A program made the position numbers and the translations under genes. 64,000 bases of DNA from Pempheris klunzingeri (Eukaryota; Chordata; Actinopteri; Acropomatiformes; Pempheridae), in contig NC_092018.1 of the NCBI RefSeq assembly GCF_042242105.1, positions 29,171,167-29,235,166 of the forward strand. The letters run 5' to 3'. The notes under the pieces are model-generated. The model was not told the origin of the DNA. It searched no databases and worked only from the letters and a program-made list of their open reading frames with translations. Positions 52,901 to 63,416 of the stretch are shown one piece after another; the stretch's first letter is position 1; every line of letters starts with the position of its first letter.

Positions 52901-54921
52901 GTGCAAGGACCAGATGCAAGTCAGAACGGAGGTCACACTATACTGGGGCAAATTAAACTGAGAGAGATGGGGGAATGTAAATGGTAAATGGCTGCAGTTA
53001 TAAAGGGCTTCATGATTTTGCCTCTCATTCACACACAAGGCACACAAAAAAAAGTTCATAATGTATCAAAAAATGATTAGTTATTTATTTATGTATTATT
53101 TTGAGGCCCCCTGGTGGCAGTGAGGGGAGACCATGAGCATCACCTGGTGTGACGAGCCACTGATTCTCCCAAATCTGTCAGTTACTTCCCCCACATTTCT
53201 GTTAAAATGTTTTGGGCCTTGCTATTAATCTTTTTCCCCACTGTGTTATCCATCAGGTGACAGTGCGGCGTCTCTGGAAGAAAGTGTACGATGAGCTGGG
53301 AGGAAGTCCGGGCAGCACCAGCGCCGCCACTTGCACTCGCAGACACTATGAGAAGTGAGGATGATTCTGTCTCCGACTAACCTGTTCAGTTCAATAATAT
53401 CAAGGGATTCATCATCACAAATGTATCTGTTTAGGCTAGTGCTGCCCTTTGAAAGACACATAAGAGGAGAGGATGACAAACCTCTGCCCCCAAGCAAACC
53501 GCGGAAGCCATATAAGAGGAATCTGGATGGCAAGGTGCAAAAGGCTGAGAGGAAGAGGAAGAGGACTCAGTCAGATAGAGAGATGGATTCTGAGGTAACA
53601 TACTAAATCTGTTAACATATTTCAAAAAGAGAGACTGTGTTAGTACATGTGTTTGAAAACACAAATCCCCTGTATGTTCCAGATGGTCACCCAGAGGAGT
53701 TCAGAGGCCTGCCAAAGCGAAGCAGTGATGCATCCTCACCAGGCTCTCTGGTCTGATAGACACCATCCAGACTGCTCACAGCCAAACAGAGCCAACACCA
53801 ATCTTTGCACTTCTGTCTATGCCCGCCTTGTCCAGGTCCCCACATCCAGCCCCTGGACTGCTCACATCCCATCTGCTGCTGGAGAGGTCATCTCTCCTCT
53901 GGAGAAAAAAAAGCGAATGGCTCAGGCCAGCCTTAACTTGCCCCGGAGTCCTCAGAGCGAGGATAAAGAAAGGCCCTCCGTCATTCATTGCTCCCAGTCT
54001 CCCGCCTTGGCTTCTTCCAGCCAGAACTGCAACTCCTCTGACGGCTCCCCACTGCCTTTATCCTCTTCCTCCTCCCGCAGCACCACCCCTTCCTCTGTAT
54101 CATCAGAGGACCCTCCAGTAGAGAATGACGATAAACCTGAATCAGACTCTAAACTACCCCAAAACTGTTCCAGCTCTGTGAAAAATACATCTGGCTGTGG
54201 TGACGAAAGCAAGTCTGAGAGCTGCACTCAGACACCCGAACGCCCTGAGGGACAGAATAAAGACGCTTCACACACCAGCTCCCGATCTGCAGACTCGATC
54301 ACAGACCAGATTAAAGACTCTGCCTGGAAACCAACACACAAAGGGAGTGGCAGTTATTTCAGCCATACTTTCCACTCACCTTCCTCATTCTCAGTGAAGT
54401 CTGACTGGGCTCCAACGTCTACCTCTAGCTTCACCAAAGTTATTCCTAAATCTGTGCAGCTCCTGCGGCCTGCTCCTATTCGACCAGCTTATAAAATCCA
54501 GCAGGGCAGGTTGATGCACCAGGACGAGTCTCTGCCTTGTGCAAAGAAGCTGAGCAACATGGTGCCGTGGCATTATCAGACGGAGAAGAGGGACAAAACC
54601 AGGACAATATTACAAAAAGTTCCCCCCACTCAGAGTCTGTCCCACTCCACTGCCGGCCTGCCGATGTCGTGCGTCCTGTCAAGCTACGACAAATCGGGGA
54701 GAGACTCTCGGCGCCAGCCTCCGCTACATCCCATGTTCTTCCCAAACAGACCGAGACTACCTCAATCTCAGCTGATGTACCGGCACGTCCCAGTGAGCCC
54801 AGCTCACTCTGGTCTCATTGAGTCTGCTGTTTATCCATATCCCTACTCTTTTCCTCTGCTAAATCCCCAAACTGGATATACCCTTCCTGCCATGAATCCC
54901 ATTTACCCTCACAAGCTGTGA
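49976..54921 (+). CDS. arid5a: AT-rich interactive domain protein, ARID5A-like (601 aa as modelled)
   Basis: Exons are 49976-50062, 52129-52297, 52392-52444, 53257-53354, 53435-53594 and 53683-54921, with consistent phases. The first exon gives an acidic MSTFEAQEDQSETSKQ start. Its ATG context is weak, so the true 5' end may differ. The ARID domain spans about residues 55-147 (TPIERIPHLGFKQINLWRIY, GGYDSVTVRRLWKKVYDELG, CTRRHYEKLVLPFERH). Next come a basic stretch (KAERKRKRTQ) and a 412-codon last exon, serine/proline-rich, with VISPLEKKKRMAQ, the counterpart of an ISPLAKKK block in mammalian ARID5A. Mammalian ARID5A is 594 aa, a nuclear DNA-binding factor that also binds and stabilises cytokine mRNAs. 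Domain order and length support ARID5A. The fish paralogue arid6 cannot be excluded because the C-terminal half diverges quickly. Confidence 0.85.
50063..52128 (+). other. arid5a: long intron between arid5a coding exons 1 and 2
   Basis: Bounded by a gtacta donor and a ctag acceptor. It is non-repetitive and AT-balanced, and no additional exon or RNA gene is recognisable in it. Confidence 0.6.
52965..53065. repeat. diverged teleost interspersed repeat in arid5a intron
   Basis: The phrases aatggtaaatggctgcagtt, ataaagggctt and cctctcattcacacacaagg are the reverse-orientation start of a fish repeat family that typically reads as a taaatggactgtacttatat-like string. It may be the same family as the copy in ube2d4 intron 5, which ends in tccatttacca. 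This copy lies in the intron between 52445 and 53256. Confidence 0.55.
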
Positions 54922-55470
54922 TTCCATGTTTAAACTCCAGGCATCAATAATTGTTACCTGAAATTGGCCACTCGACAGCAGCCATTCAGCTTGTTGGCGT
55001 ACGCTTGTGTAATTTTGGTGAAGCCTTATTAGTGTTTTTGGAAAAAGAATGCAATATGGAAATATTTGCGACCTTCTCCCAGTGGGTAACTAGTTGTTGT
55101 TAATCAATAGCTGACTGACTGCAGGGAAATAAAGTCACAGCAGTGATGACTTGAGATATCTGTGACAGTAAAACAGGTTGAATCTCTCAAGTGCATCAAA
55201 CAGGCGCACTGTTTTCAAACTCACAGCAGAACTGTGCAAGATTGACTTGTAAAATGTATGTATGTATATGAAACCAAACCCTGTTCAACCCACAGTTGTT
55301 GCACATCTGTACTCATTCACACAATCTCAATACTTAGTGGAGAACCTTCTCACTGAACCGTACTGTAATGATATGATGTGTTGTGTTGTATTTTACATGC
55401 AGATCACATTGTCATCCAGATGTATTGAAACAGTAAGTAATTGATGATTGCAAATAAATAACAAAAATAA
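54922..55470 (+). other. arid5a: arid5a 3' UTR (probable)
   Basis: Sequence after the stop at 54919-54921 up to AAATAAATAAC near 55455. An AATAAA at 55128-55133 followed by a GT-containing stretch is an alternative, shorter end. No coding frame is credible. Confidence 0.5.
55128..55133 (+). terminator. arid5a: candidate polyadenylation signal of arid5a
   Basis: AATAAA about 207 bases after the stop codon. The further AAATAAATAA near 55455 is an alternative. Confidence 0.4.
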
Positions 55471-56389
55471 TGATAAACCAAAAAATAATAAATACATTTT
55501 TAACTATGGAAATATTGCAAATTTCTCCATACTATAAAAACGATTATGAACTTTTTTACTGATTTTTAATTCAGTTAATAATAATAATTGATTAATAATC
55601 AATTAATTTGTCATCTGATTTATGAGTGAGTTCCATCATCAGGATTTTTCTGCCGGTTTAACATGTTTTATCTTGAGGGGCAAATGGGCTCTCGTGTAAA
55701 TGAGTAGGTCATCAGTTAATAAGTCAATAAAAGACATTAGGAGTTACAACATGTTGGCCTGTATTTTCATGTCAGTATGAACAACACTTTTTCTTTTTCT
55801 GAATATCCTAAAAGCATTGCTGATCTGCGACCCTGCTTCCTAAATATTTGCCTCAGGTTTCACCTCATGTTGTTTTGAGCTCAAGTTTCTTTTAGGTATG
55901 AATGCATGCTGTGTTATTAGTGTCTGTTTATCTGCTTCACACAGTGAGCTGCAGCTCTTCAGGTTGTGCAATTCTGCACGTCACTACCGCCACAGCAGAA
56001 GGAAGTAAAATGGTGAAAATAGTGCTAAATTCCATGTTTTGACTGGATCTATGATTTTTATTCCTTTGAGAGGTGTGTAATTTATCATAGTGTACACCCA
56101 CTTATCTACATATTACATATATTCACCTCCATATCCAGTGCTTTTATTGTCTGTAGCTAGGAGTTCTGACCTGTTGATACTATGTAAGTATTTGATCAAA
56201 TTTCAAGGGCACTATATCATGCAATGCAAATTAGTTAGTTAGGTCAGGTCCAACACTTAATGTAATCTTGTGCACTGTAGCAGACAGATACAGTACAACA
56301 AGGTTGCCCAACAAGCCCAAGGGCCAAATCATGTCAAGAATATCAAGTCAAAGGCCAAAACATCCGAGGTTCAAGTAACATTAGCGGTG

Positions 56390-56580
56390 GCATAATCAGT
56401 GCTAAACCAACATGCTTGATACGGTAAAGTAAAACAAAACTCATCAATCAGATTTGAAGTGACCCTGAAGTGATTTCCTGGTTGACTTTGTGTTTTTCCT
56501 GCAGGCCGTGTTTTAGGTTTAGGAGAGTAATTTATCATCGGTGACTTCCGTTAGCTTAGCCGGTGAGTAGCGCTAGCTCT
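56390..56580 (+). repeat. duplicated exon-like unit, copy A
   Basis: About 80-85% identical by eye to 59295-59480. It contains an acceptor-like tttttcctgcag ending at 56504, then about 58 bases (56505-56562), then a strong donor-like CCG|GTGAGTAG followed by gcgctagct. No coding frame is evident, so a 5' UTR exon or promoter copy is the likeliest reading. Confidence 0.7.
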
Positions 56581-56965
56581 AGTGAAGACACAATAATGAA
56601 GAACAGCAAGAACATAAAGCTGTTATTGTTGACACTGGATATCTGTCATGTTATTAGATTACACTACAGCCTTTGCTATTATGATCTGATTTATATTCAT
56701 TGTAAATAGTTTGAATTAATGGACATTAAGGACACTCTGTTTAATAAAGAAAGGCGTTCTAATAAATTCTTTTACATTTTTAACTGAACAGATTCAGGGG
56801 AGAACAGTCAGTGACGAGAGATTCATATTCAGAGCGTAGATAGGATGTGTGATCGGGTAAATACTAACAAATATTAAGAATACGGTCGATATGAAGTAAT
56901 GGTCAGAATTTCTTTTTGTCAGAAATGAACTATTTGACAGATTATTTCACAATGACACTGTTTAT

Positions 56966-57152
56966 ATATAGAATAGAATAAACAGTGGAAGTTTAGATAT
57001 GAACAAGATGGATATGAATATGTTACATTATGTCCAGTATGAACAAATTAACAGTATCAACAGTGTAAAATGAATAAACTAAGAAACACTATGAACATGG
57101 GTAGTTAATACAGTAGGTAATGCAGGTAAGAGTATAAAATACATGGTGCCAT
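56966..57152 (+). repeat. duplicated AT-rich block, copy 1
   Basis: Matches 57672-57865 through tatgtccagtatgaacaaat, gtatcaacagtgtaaaatga, atacagtaggtaatgcaggt and aaaatacatggtgccat, with scattered mismatches and small indels. Confidence 0.75.
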
Positions 57153-57170
57153 ACCATGTGACTTTCTAAG

Positions 57171-57195
57171 AGGAGAGGAGAGGAGAGGAGAGGAG
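57171..57195. repeat. (GAGAG)n pentanucleotide repeat
   Basis: Five units of AGGAG directly after copy 1 of the duplicated block. Confidence 0.9.
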
Positions 57196-57671
57196 GAAGG
57201 AAGCCAAACAACATGTGAACCCTCTCCTGGAAAATGGAGAATATTCATTTCTTTAAAGTTGTTAAGAATCAGTGTTTACTAATGTTTTTATATCTAAATG
57301 ATACAAACTCATCTGCTTGCCTTGAAATGTGTAACTGGTGTTCTTCATTATCTGATTTTTGAGAGGAGAGTAAAGCGTCATAGAGACGAGATGAGAAAAG
57401 AAGAAAACGAAAGGAGAAGAAAGATTTAATGTAAAAGCAAAAAGGTGGACATTTTGATGTTAATGTCAGAAGTCCTAAAGTGAGAAACCAAGTGTGTCAA
57501 ATAGCACCAAACAGTGTTTGAAATAAAAAGTCAGACAGGGGCAAATGTCATAATGTTATATTAATAGATTTGTCAAATAAATAGAATAAACATGCAGGTT
57601 TACACACGTTTCCATCTATACACTAGATATATATCATTTCATATCTATCTATAGACTACAATGAATATAAT

Positions 57672-57865
57672 CTATAGAATAAAAGAAACAGTAGCAGGGT
57701 GGATATGAAAAAGCTGGAATGAATGTATGAATACGCTAAAATATGTCCAGTGTGAACAAATTAACTGTATCAACAGTGTAAAATGAATCCACATAGATAC
57801 ACGATGAACATGTGCAGCAGATACAGTAGGTAGTGCAGGTCTGAGAGTAAAATACATGGTGTCAT
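57672..57865 (+). repeat. duplicated AT-rich block, copy 2
   Basis: Second copy of the block at 56966-57152, same orientation, about 700 bp away. Confidence 0.75.
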
Positions 57866-58129
57866 CTGCACTACATGTATATTTCTTGTATTTTTTAAGT
57901 AAAAATGCTAATAGTAGATATTGTATACAGAATAAACAGCTGCAGGTAACACAGTGTAAACAAGTACAGATCTGATATCCAGACACCCTCAAAGCTCATC
58001 CATGCGTTTTTATTATCTCTATTGTCTTTATCATCTTATCATCTTTTATCATTATCTTCTATGGCGGCTTTGCCATTAGTGGAGAATGTATTAGTGGTTG
58101 ATACCCGACATACCTGGTCATCTGCATTT

Positions 58130-58727
58130 TGTCATAATTCTTGAGTTGGTTAAAGTTACAGTTTTTGTCTCTTCTCATGTTGTCCTGTCATTTCCGGTTT
58201 TATTTTGAAGTAACCCTGTTTCCCTCTCGTTTCAGGTGTGTGTACTTCCTGCCCTCCTGTGTCTTGCCGTCTGTGATTGTCCAGCCCCTCCCTGATTGGT
58301 TCCACCTGTTCCCCATCACCTTGTGTATTTATAGTCTGAGTCTCCCTCTGTCCTGTGCCAGTTCGTCATGTCCACCAGCGTTCTCATTCCCTTGAGTTTC
58401 ATTGTCAGTGTTCTGATCTTGAGGTTTGCTTTGCTTTGTTTCCAGCTCTGCCTTGCTCCTTTTGTTGTTCACTATTAGCCTAGTCTAGTTTTTCCGCTGT
58501 TTACTTTGTAGTGTGTTTCTAGTTTTTGATTCTATTCTTAGCGTTTCGATTTTTGTTTTGTCTTTTCGCTCCTGTTTCTTCAAGGAGTCGCTTTATGTTA
58601 GATTAGCCTTAGTGTTTTTGCCATTCTTGTTTTTCCCTTGCCTTTGATTAATAAAAAGTGTTTATTTGTTACTTTCTGAGTCGTGCAAGTGGGTTTTTCT
58701 TGACTTGTCGGCCCAGGGCGTGATACA
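58130..58727 (+). mobile_element. solo-LTR-like block of a teleost LTR retrotransposon
   Basis: The block begins tgtcataattc and ends ggcgtgataca. It holds a CCTGATTGGTTCCACCTG segment, a TATA box (gtatttatagt, about 58325), a long T-rich transcribed-like part and AATAAA at 58650-58655. This order is that of a common fish LTR family, probably Gypsy-like, although an alternative non-autonomous element is possible. No internal gag-pol coding and no clear target-site duplication were found. Confidence 0.45.
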
Positions 58728-59294
58728 TCTGTCTGAAACATGTCCTGTGTGGTGTGGGACTTGTTAGACTTGCACATGTGTAAACTTATCATTTCAGAAA
58801 CATGTCATCAAACAAGCAATACTGTCGCTTCACTAAAGGTTCAAAAGAGGTTAGTTCAACAAAAACAGTGTTAAGAAGCTGAAGAGTGCCTTAAGGCCAG
58901 GAAACAAGGCTCCCAGTTGACTGTAATTTCTATAATGAAGCCACAACTGACAACAACAAAGTGATTCGTTTGGTAAGAAGCGATAACTTTTATAGAGAAT
59001 TTAAGAAAATTGTTCTGAATTATCGACCAGCTGTTGAACGCTGCCAGGTGTTAACGCACCGACCAGGTACAGGCAGATATCCAACCTTCATTTATTAGCA
59101 AGATACTTGCAAAGACAGTTTCAGTGTTAAAGTTTGCTGTTTTAGTAGTAGTTTACTACTTTTCTACTGTGTCTGTAATTATCAAACAAGAATAAAATTT
59201 ACAAATGGATGTTAGCTCACCCATCAGTGAGAAGTGACAGCTACGGTCTGTGTTCACGTCTAATATGGCGGTTTAGCATCAGCGTTTAGCATCG

Positions 59295-59480
59295 GAATAA
59301 TCAATGCTAACCCAACATGATTGATACAGTAAAATAAAACAAAACTCATCAGTCCAGTCAGATTTGAAGTGACCGTTTTCTTGGTTGACTTTTTGTTTTT
59401 CACGCAGGCCGTGTTCTTGGTTTAGGAGAGTAATTTATCATCTGTAAGCGTTAGCTTAGCCGGTGAGTAGCGCTAGCTAA
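59295..59480 (+). repeat. duplicated exon-like unit, copy B
   Basis: Partner of 56390-56580. Acceptor-like tttttcacgcag ends at 59407, followed by about 55 bases and the same CCG|GTGAGTAG donor-like end at 59462. Shared phrases include gtaaaataaaacaaaactca (one mismatch) and tttaggagagtaatttatca. This copy lies 1.2 kb upstream of the dnm1 start. Confidence 0.7.
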
Positions 59481-59794
59481 CCAGCGTGCGCTGTGGAGAG
59501 TCTTTATGTAGTAGGTCAAGTGTACGGTGTGGGATGAGGTCAAAATAAATATAGAACAGCACTTTATTTGTCTTGATTTCACATGTTGTACACTTAATCT
59601 AACATTATGACACGTCTGTGCGGACTACACATTTGGCTCTGCCTAAACACGCCTAATTTATCCAGGTTTATATTTATTTATTCATTAGTTCTAAAATAAA
59701 TCTTATATGATTATTAGCTTTCATTTTTATGTTTTACTTCTCTGATCTGATTTCGACCCTGGATGTCTACAAGGTGGACGTTATGATGTCAAAA

Positions 59795-60048
59795 TTATTT
59801 GGTGGCCAATTCATCTCAAAAGTGATCAATAACTGTTTTCCAGTGTGTTTGGAGATGAATGAGACACAAAAGAGGGAGTTTGGTGTTGGCTGGAAAAACG
59901 GAAATTACCGTGACCCCGGGGTCAGTGGTATGAACCCCCTCCCCCATCGTTTGTGATGGCAATTATTTGCTGGCCAATTCACCTCAAAAGTGATCAATAG
60001 CTGTTTTCCAATGGGTTTGGAGGTGAATGAGACAAAAAAAGAGGGAGC
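59795..60048 (+). repeat. tandem duplication of an 86-bp block
   Basis: 59795-59880 and 59963-60048 share tcaaaagtgatcaata, ctgttttcca and gatgaatgagaca/ggtgaatgagaca plus aaagagggag. The offset is 168 bp. No open frame is maintained in both copies. Confidence 0.75.
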
Positions 60049-60240
60049 TTCTTTCTTGCTGATGAGCTGTAGTTAAATAAAAACTAAAAATTACGGGAAG
60101 CCATTGATTTGGGAAGTTAAAATGAGATATTTATTTGTCTGTCAGAGTCAGAGAAAAATCACTCCACCTGAAATGATGTGTAATCTTTGGAAAGTTTGTG
60201 TATTTATGGATTTATTTTCAGTTCTTTCACAAACGGACCA

Positions 60241-60661
60241 GACGGTGCGGGGCTTTTATTGTGAAGGTTCGTACCGGATGTGTGTTTGTGTGTTGTGGTG
60301 CGCTTTTTCTCCCTGCAGAGGAAGAGAGTGGAGGAAGAGGAGGAGGAGAGCGGAGCTGAAGGTCACAGCAGGAGGACCGTCACCATCACCACCACCACCA
60401 TCACCATCACCATCGGTATTAATATCCGATTTATTATCGATCAGCTGATCGGATTCATCAGCTGCACGAGCAGGAGAGCGTCATGATGTGAGACAGGAGG
60501 ACGGATCAGTTGCTGCATCCCTGCCTGTCTCACTGCTGCCCGTCTCTCCACCAGCAGCCTCCACCTGTCTCCCCCTTCCCCCCTCTCCCTCTCCCTCTCT
60601 CTCTCTCTCTCTCTGTCTCTCCACCTGTCTGTCTGTCTGTCTCTCCACCCGTCTCTCCGTC
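60241..60661 (+). promoter_or_regulatory. dnm1: dnm1 promoter and 5' UTR region
   Basis: CpG and trinucleotide content rises sharply here. It contains a GGA/GAA-rich stretch (60320-60360), an (ACC/ATC)n run (60383-60414), a perfect 14-bp palindrome CGATCAGCTGATCG at 60438-60451 with a central E-box CAGCTG, and a pyrimidine-rich block (60568-60660) just before the ATG. A minimal frame ATG ATG TGA occurs at 60483-60491. The first ATG in the dynamin frame is 60662. The start of transcription is not determinable. Confidence 0.5.
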
Positions 60662-62626
60662 ATGGGGAACCGGGGGATGGAGGAGCTCATCCCGCTGGTC
60701 AACAGGCTCCAGGATGCCTTCGCCTCCATCGGCCAGAACTCCAGCCTGGACCTGCCGCAGATCGCGGTGGTGGGCGGGCAGAGCGCCGGGAAGAGCTCAG
60801 TGCTGGAGAACTTCGTGGGCAAGTGAGTCCCCCTGCCTGTCTGCCTGCCTGTCTGTCTGTCTTTCTGTGTCATTTCGTGCCAGACCGTGCCGGGAGTCCT
60901 GCCCCCTGTCAGTGAGGTGTACAGCCGCTATCAGAGGGAGCCGCCCGGCTGACTGCAGCCCGCTGTATAAATCAGTAGCTGGGGCGTGATGTGGTTATAA
61001 CAGGGCATTCTGGATTATTATTATAACAGAGGAATAACTACTGACATGCATTTGATCATTTATGATCATTTTTTTCATTCATCTATTGTTGATGGAAGTT
61101 AATGGGGCTTTGTGGAGTCTGAGAAGAGCACAGAGAGCTACCTACTCGGAGCTACCAAATATGTTATTACCTCTGCCAAGGAGGTTCTGTTTGTAAACAG
61201 GGATACAAAAAAAAAAAGCATGGGCCAAAGAAAAACCTGCTAAAATTTGAAGGGGATCTAGGTCCAACTCACAAACAAGCAATTAATGGTGTATCTGGAA
61301 TATTTGCCTTGGAGGAGGTCGATGAGTGCCCTTCTAAATACTGACACTTAATGTTTTTTTTTTAAATGATTTGCACATGATTCTATGTTGGGTTTAAGTA
61401 TTAACACAGAATTGTTATGTGCTAGATTGATAAAAAAAAACAAAAAACACAGTAACTCTTTTAGCACATTCCCATCTAGTCCGGTTTCAGATGTTATCTG
61501 AATAAAAGCCCACAGTACATCACCTGCTCAGCAGCAAGTTAATGACCAGACTGGAGCATTTAGCCACCAAAGACACAGATATTTCCCTCTGGGGGTGGTG
61601 GAGACCAAAATCAGAGCTAAAAGAGAGAGGAAATTTGACTTACGTTCATCAGTTCGCACAAACACGACTCCAAATGAATCATAATGTTGCTTTATAAACA
61701 CTGGATGTGTAGATTAGCAGCAGCTTGATAATACAAATCACTTTATAACTTTAAAAAGTCAGATGTTCAGTTGAACCCTGAGGAACCCCAGACGTAATAA
61801 CTGACCCTGTTGGTGTTACGATCATGTCGCTCTGTGCGTCTGCTGGATGAGAATCTAGCCAGCTGGTAACATATTAGCATCAGCTACTTTATAACACGAT
61901 AATATGTCAGATGCTGAGTTTACAGACTGTAAACGTTCTGTTGAAAACAAGTGGTCAGAAAATCAAACAATGCAGGTTGATATAAAATTACCTTATTAGA
62001 AGTAAAATTACTGTAAATATAGTTTTAAGTCCAAAAAGTAATATGACTACAAAAAATTACTCATTATTCAGACACTCTTGTAGTATTTTATCTTATAATA
62101 CATAATGTTATATTATTATTACTAATGGATTAAAATGTAAGCAGAATTGTTATGGAACTAAGGAACCATAGATTAATGTAGTGCAGTAAAACTGTAAAGT
62201 AGCAGAATATTTAAGTACACAAGTTAAGTTTAACACAGTTACTTTCCTCTTCTGCTTCCTGATTTGACAGAAAGCTGATGGCTGTTAAGTGATCTGAGCT
62301 TCATCGTCATCATCTTCGTCTGTTAGGAGAGAGATGAAAACATGAAAACTATAAATTAGCTTCCTTTGTAGAAATAATCTGCATAAACCTCGGTATAATA
62401 ATAATAATAATAATAATAATGACAATAATAATTCTTCCCCTCGCAAACTGTCTCTGAAGTCTGTAGTTTGATTCCATCTGGAAGCTGATTGGCTGAATAT
62501 GTTCAACTTCCTCCTCACCCTGAGGATGAGTAGGGTCTCTCTCTCTCTCTTTGAATCTCTCCTCTCATTGGTCACTGTCAGTCACGTGACTTGGCAGGGC
62601 CGAAGCAGCATTGCATGACAATAAAA

Positions 62627-62661
<35 letters not shown>

Positions 62662-62705
62662 TGACTGAGCTGACTGCAGGGGAATCAGACACTGCAGCAC
62701 TCCAC

Positions 62706-62746
<41 letters not shown>

Positions 62747-63330
62747 CTCTCTAAGGATGTCGTGACGATGTTTCTCTTCGAGCTGCAGTCACTGAAGGAT
62801 CCACATTACATAATATTATATAACGTCATACATTTAAAATAAATACTGTAATATAATGTAGATGTAAAAGAAATGTGTGATCTAAGCATGGCCTCTTCCT
62901 CCTCTTTCATTTCCTTGCCTACTCTTCCTCTTCTTTTTCCTCCTCCTTCTCCTCCTCCTCTCATTCTGCTCCTCCTCCTTCTCCTCCTCCTCCTCTTCCT
63001 CATCTCTCAGAGACTTCCTACCTCGTGGCTCAGGTATCGTCACTCGGCGCCCCCTGGTGCTGCAGCTCATCAACTGTCTGACAGGTGAGACTCGACTGTT
63101 TTATTCACACTATGTCACGTTGACACCTGACCGTGTGACTGATTATTGATCCGATTATGTGACGTGTATTGATCGATCAGAGTATGCAGAGTTCCTGCAC
63201 TGTAAAGGGAAGAAGTTCACAGACTTTGATGAAGTTCGTCAGGAGATCGAAGCTGAAACAGATAAAGTCACCGGACAGAACAAAGGGATCAGTCCGGTCC
63301 CCATAAACCTGCGAGTCTACTCACCCCATG

Positions 63331-63416
<86 letters not shown>

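Larger units (their letters stand above)
55471..60240. other. intergenic, arid5a to dnm1, rich in decayed duplicated repeats
   Basis: A gene-free interval of 4.8 kb made largely of paired duplicated blocks and one LTR-like block, listed separately. The remainder is AT-rich and featureless. Confidence 0.6.
60823..63010 (+). other. dnm1: dnm1 intron 1
   Basis: Contains, in order, a dispersed repeat copy (61530-61750), a (TAA)n array, inverted (TG)n/(CA)n tracts and a long pyrimidine tract before the acceptor. No extra exon was recognised. Confidence 0.7.

Noticed and set aside
60488-60661. N-terminal extension of dynamin in frame upstream of 60662
   Set aside because: The extension has no ATG in frame (it would begin at GTG), is translated from a pyrimidine repeat, and all dynamins start MGNR.
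62881-63073. Arg/Glu-rich and Ser/Leu-rich frames around 63000
   Set aside because: They are products of the pyrimidine tract before dnm1 exon 2.
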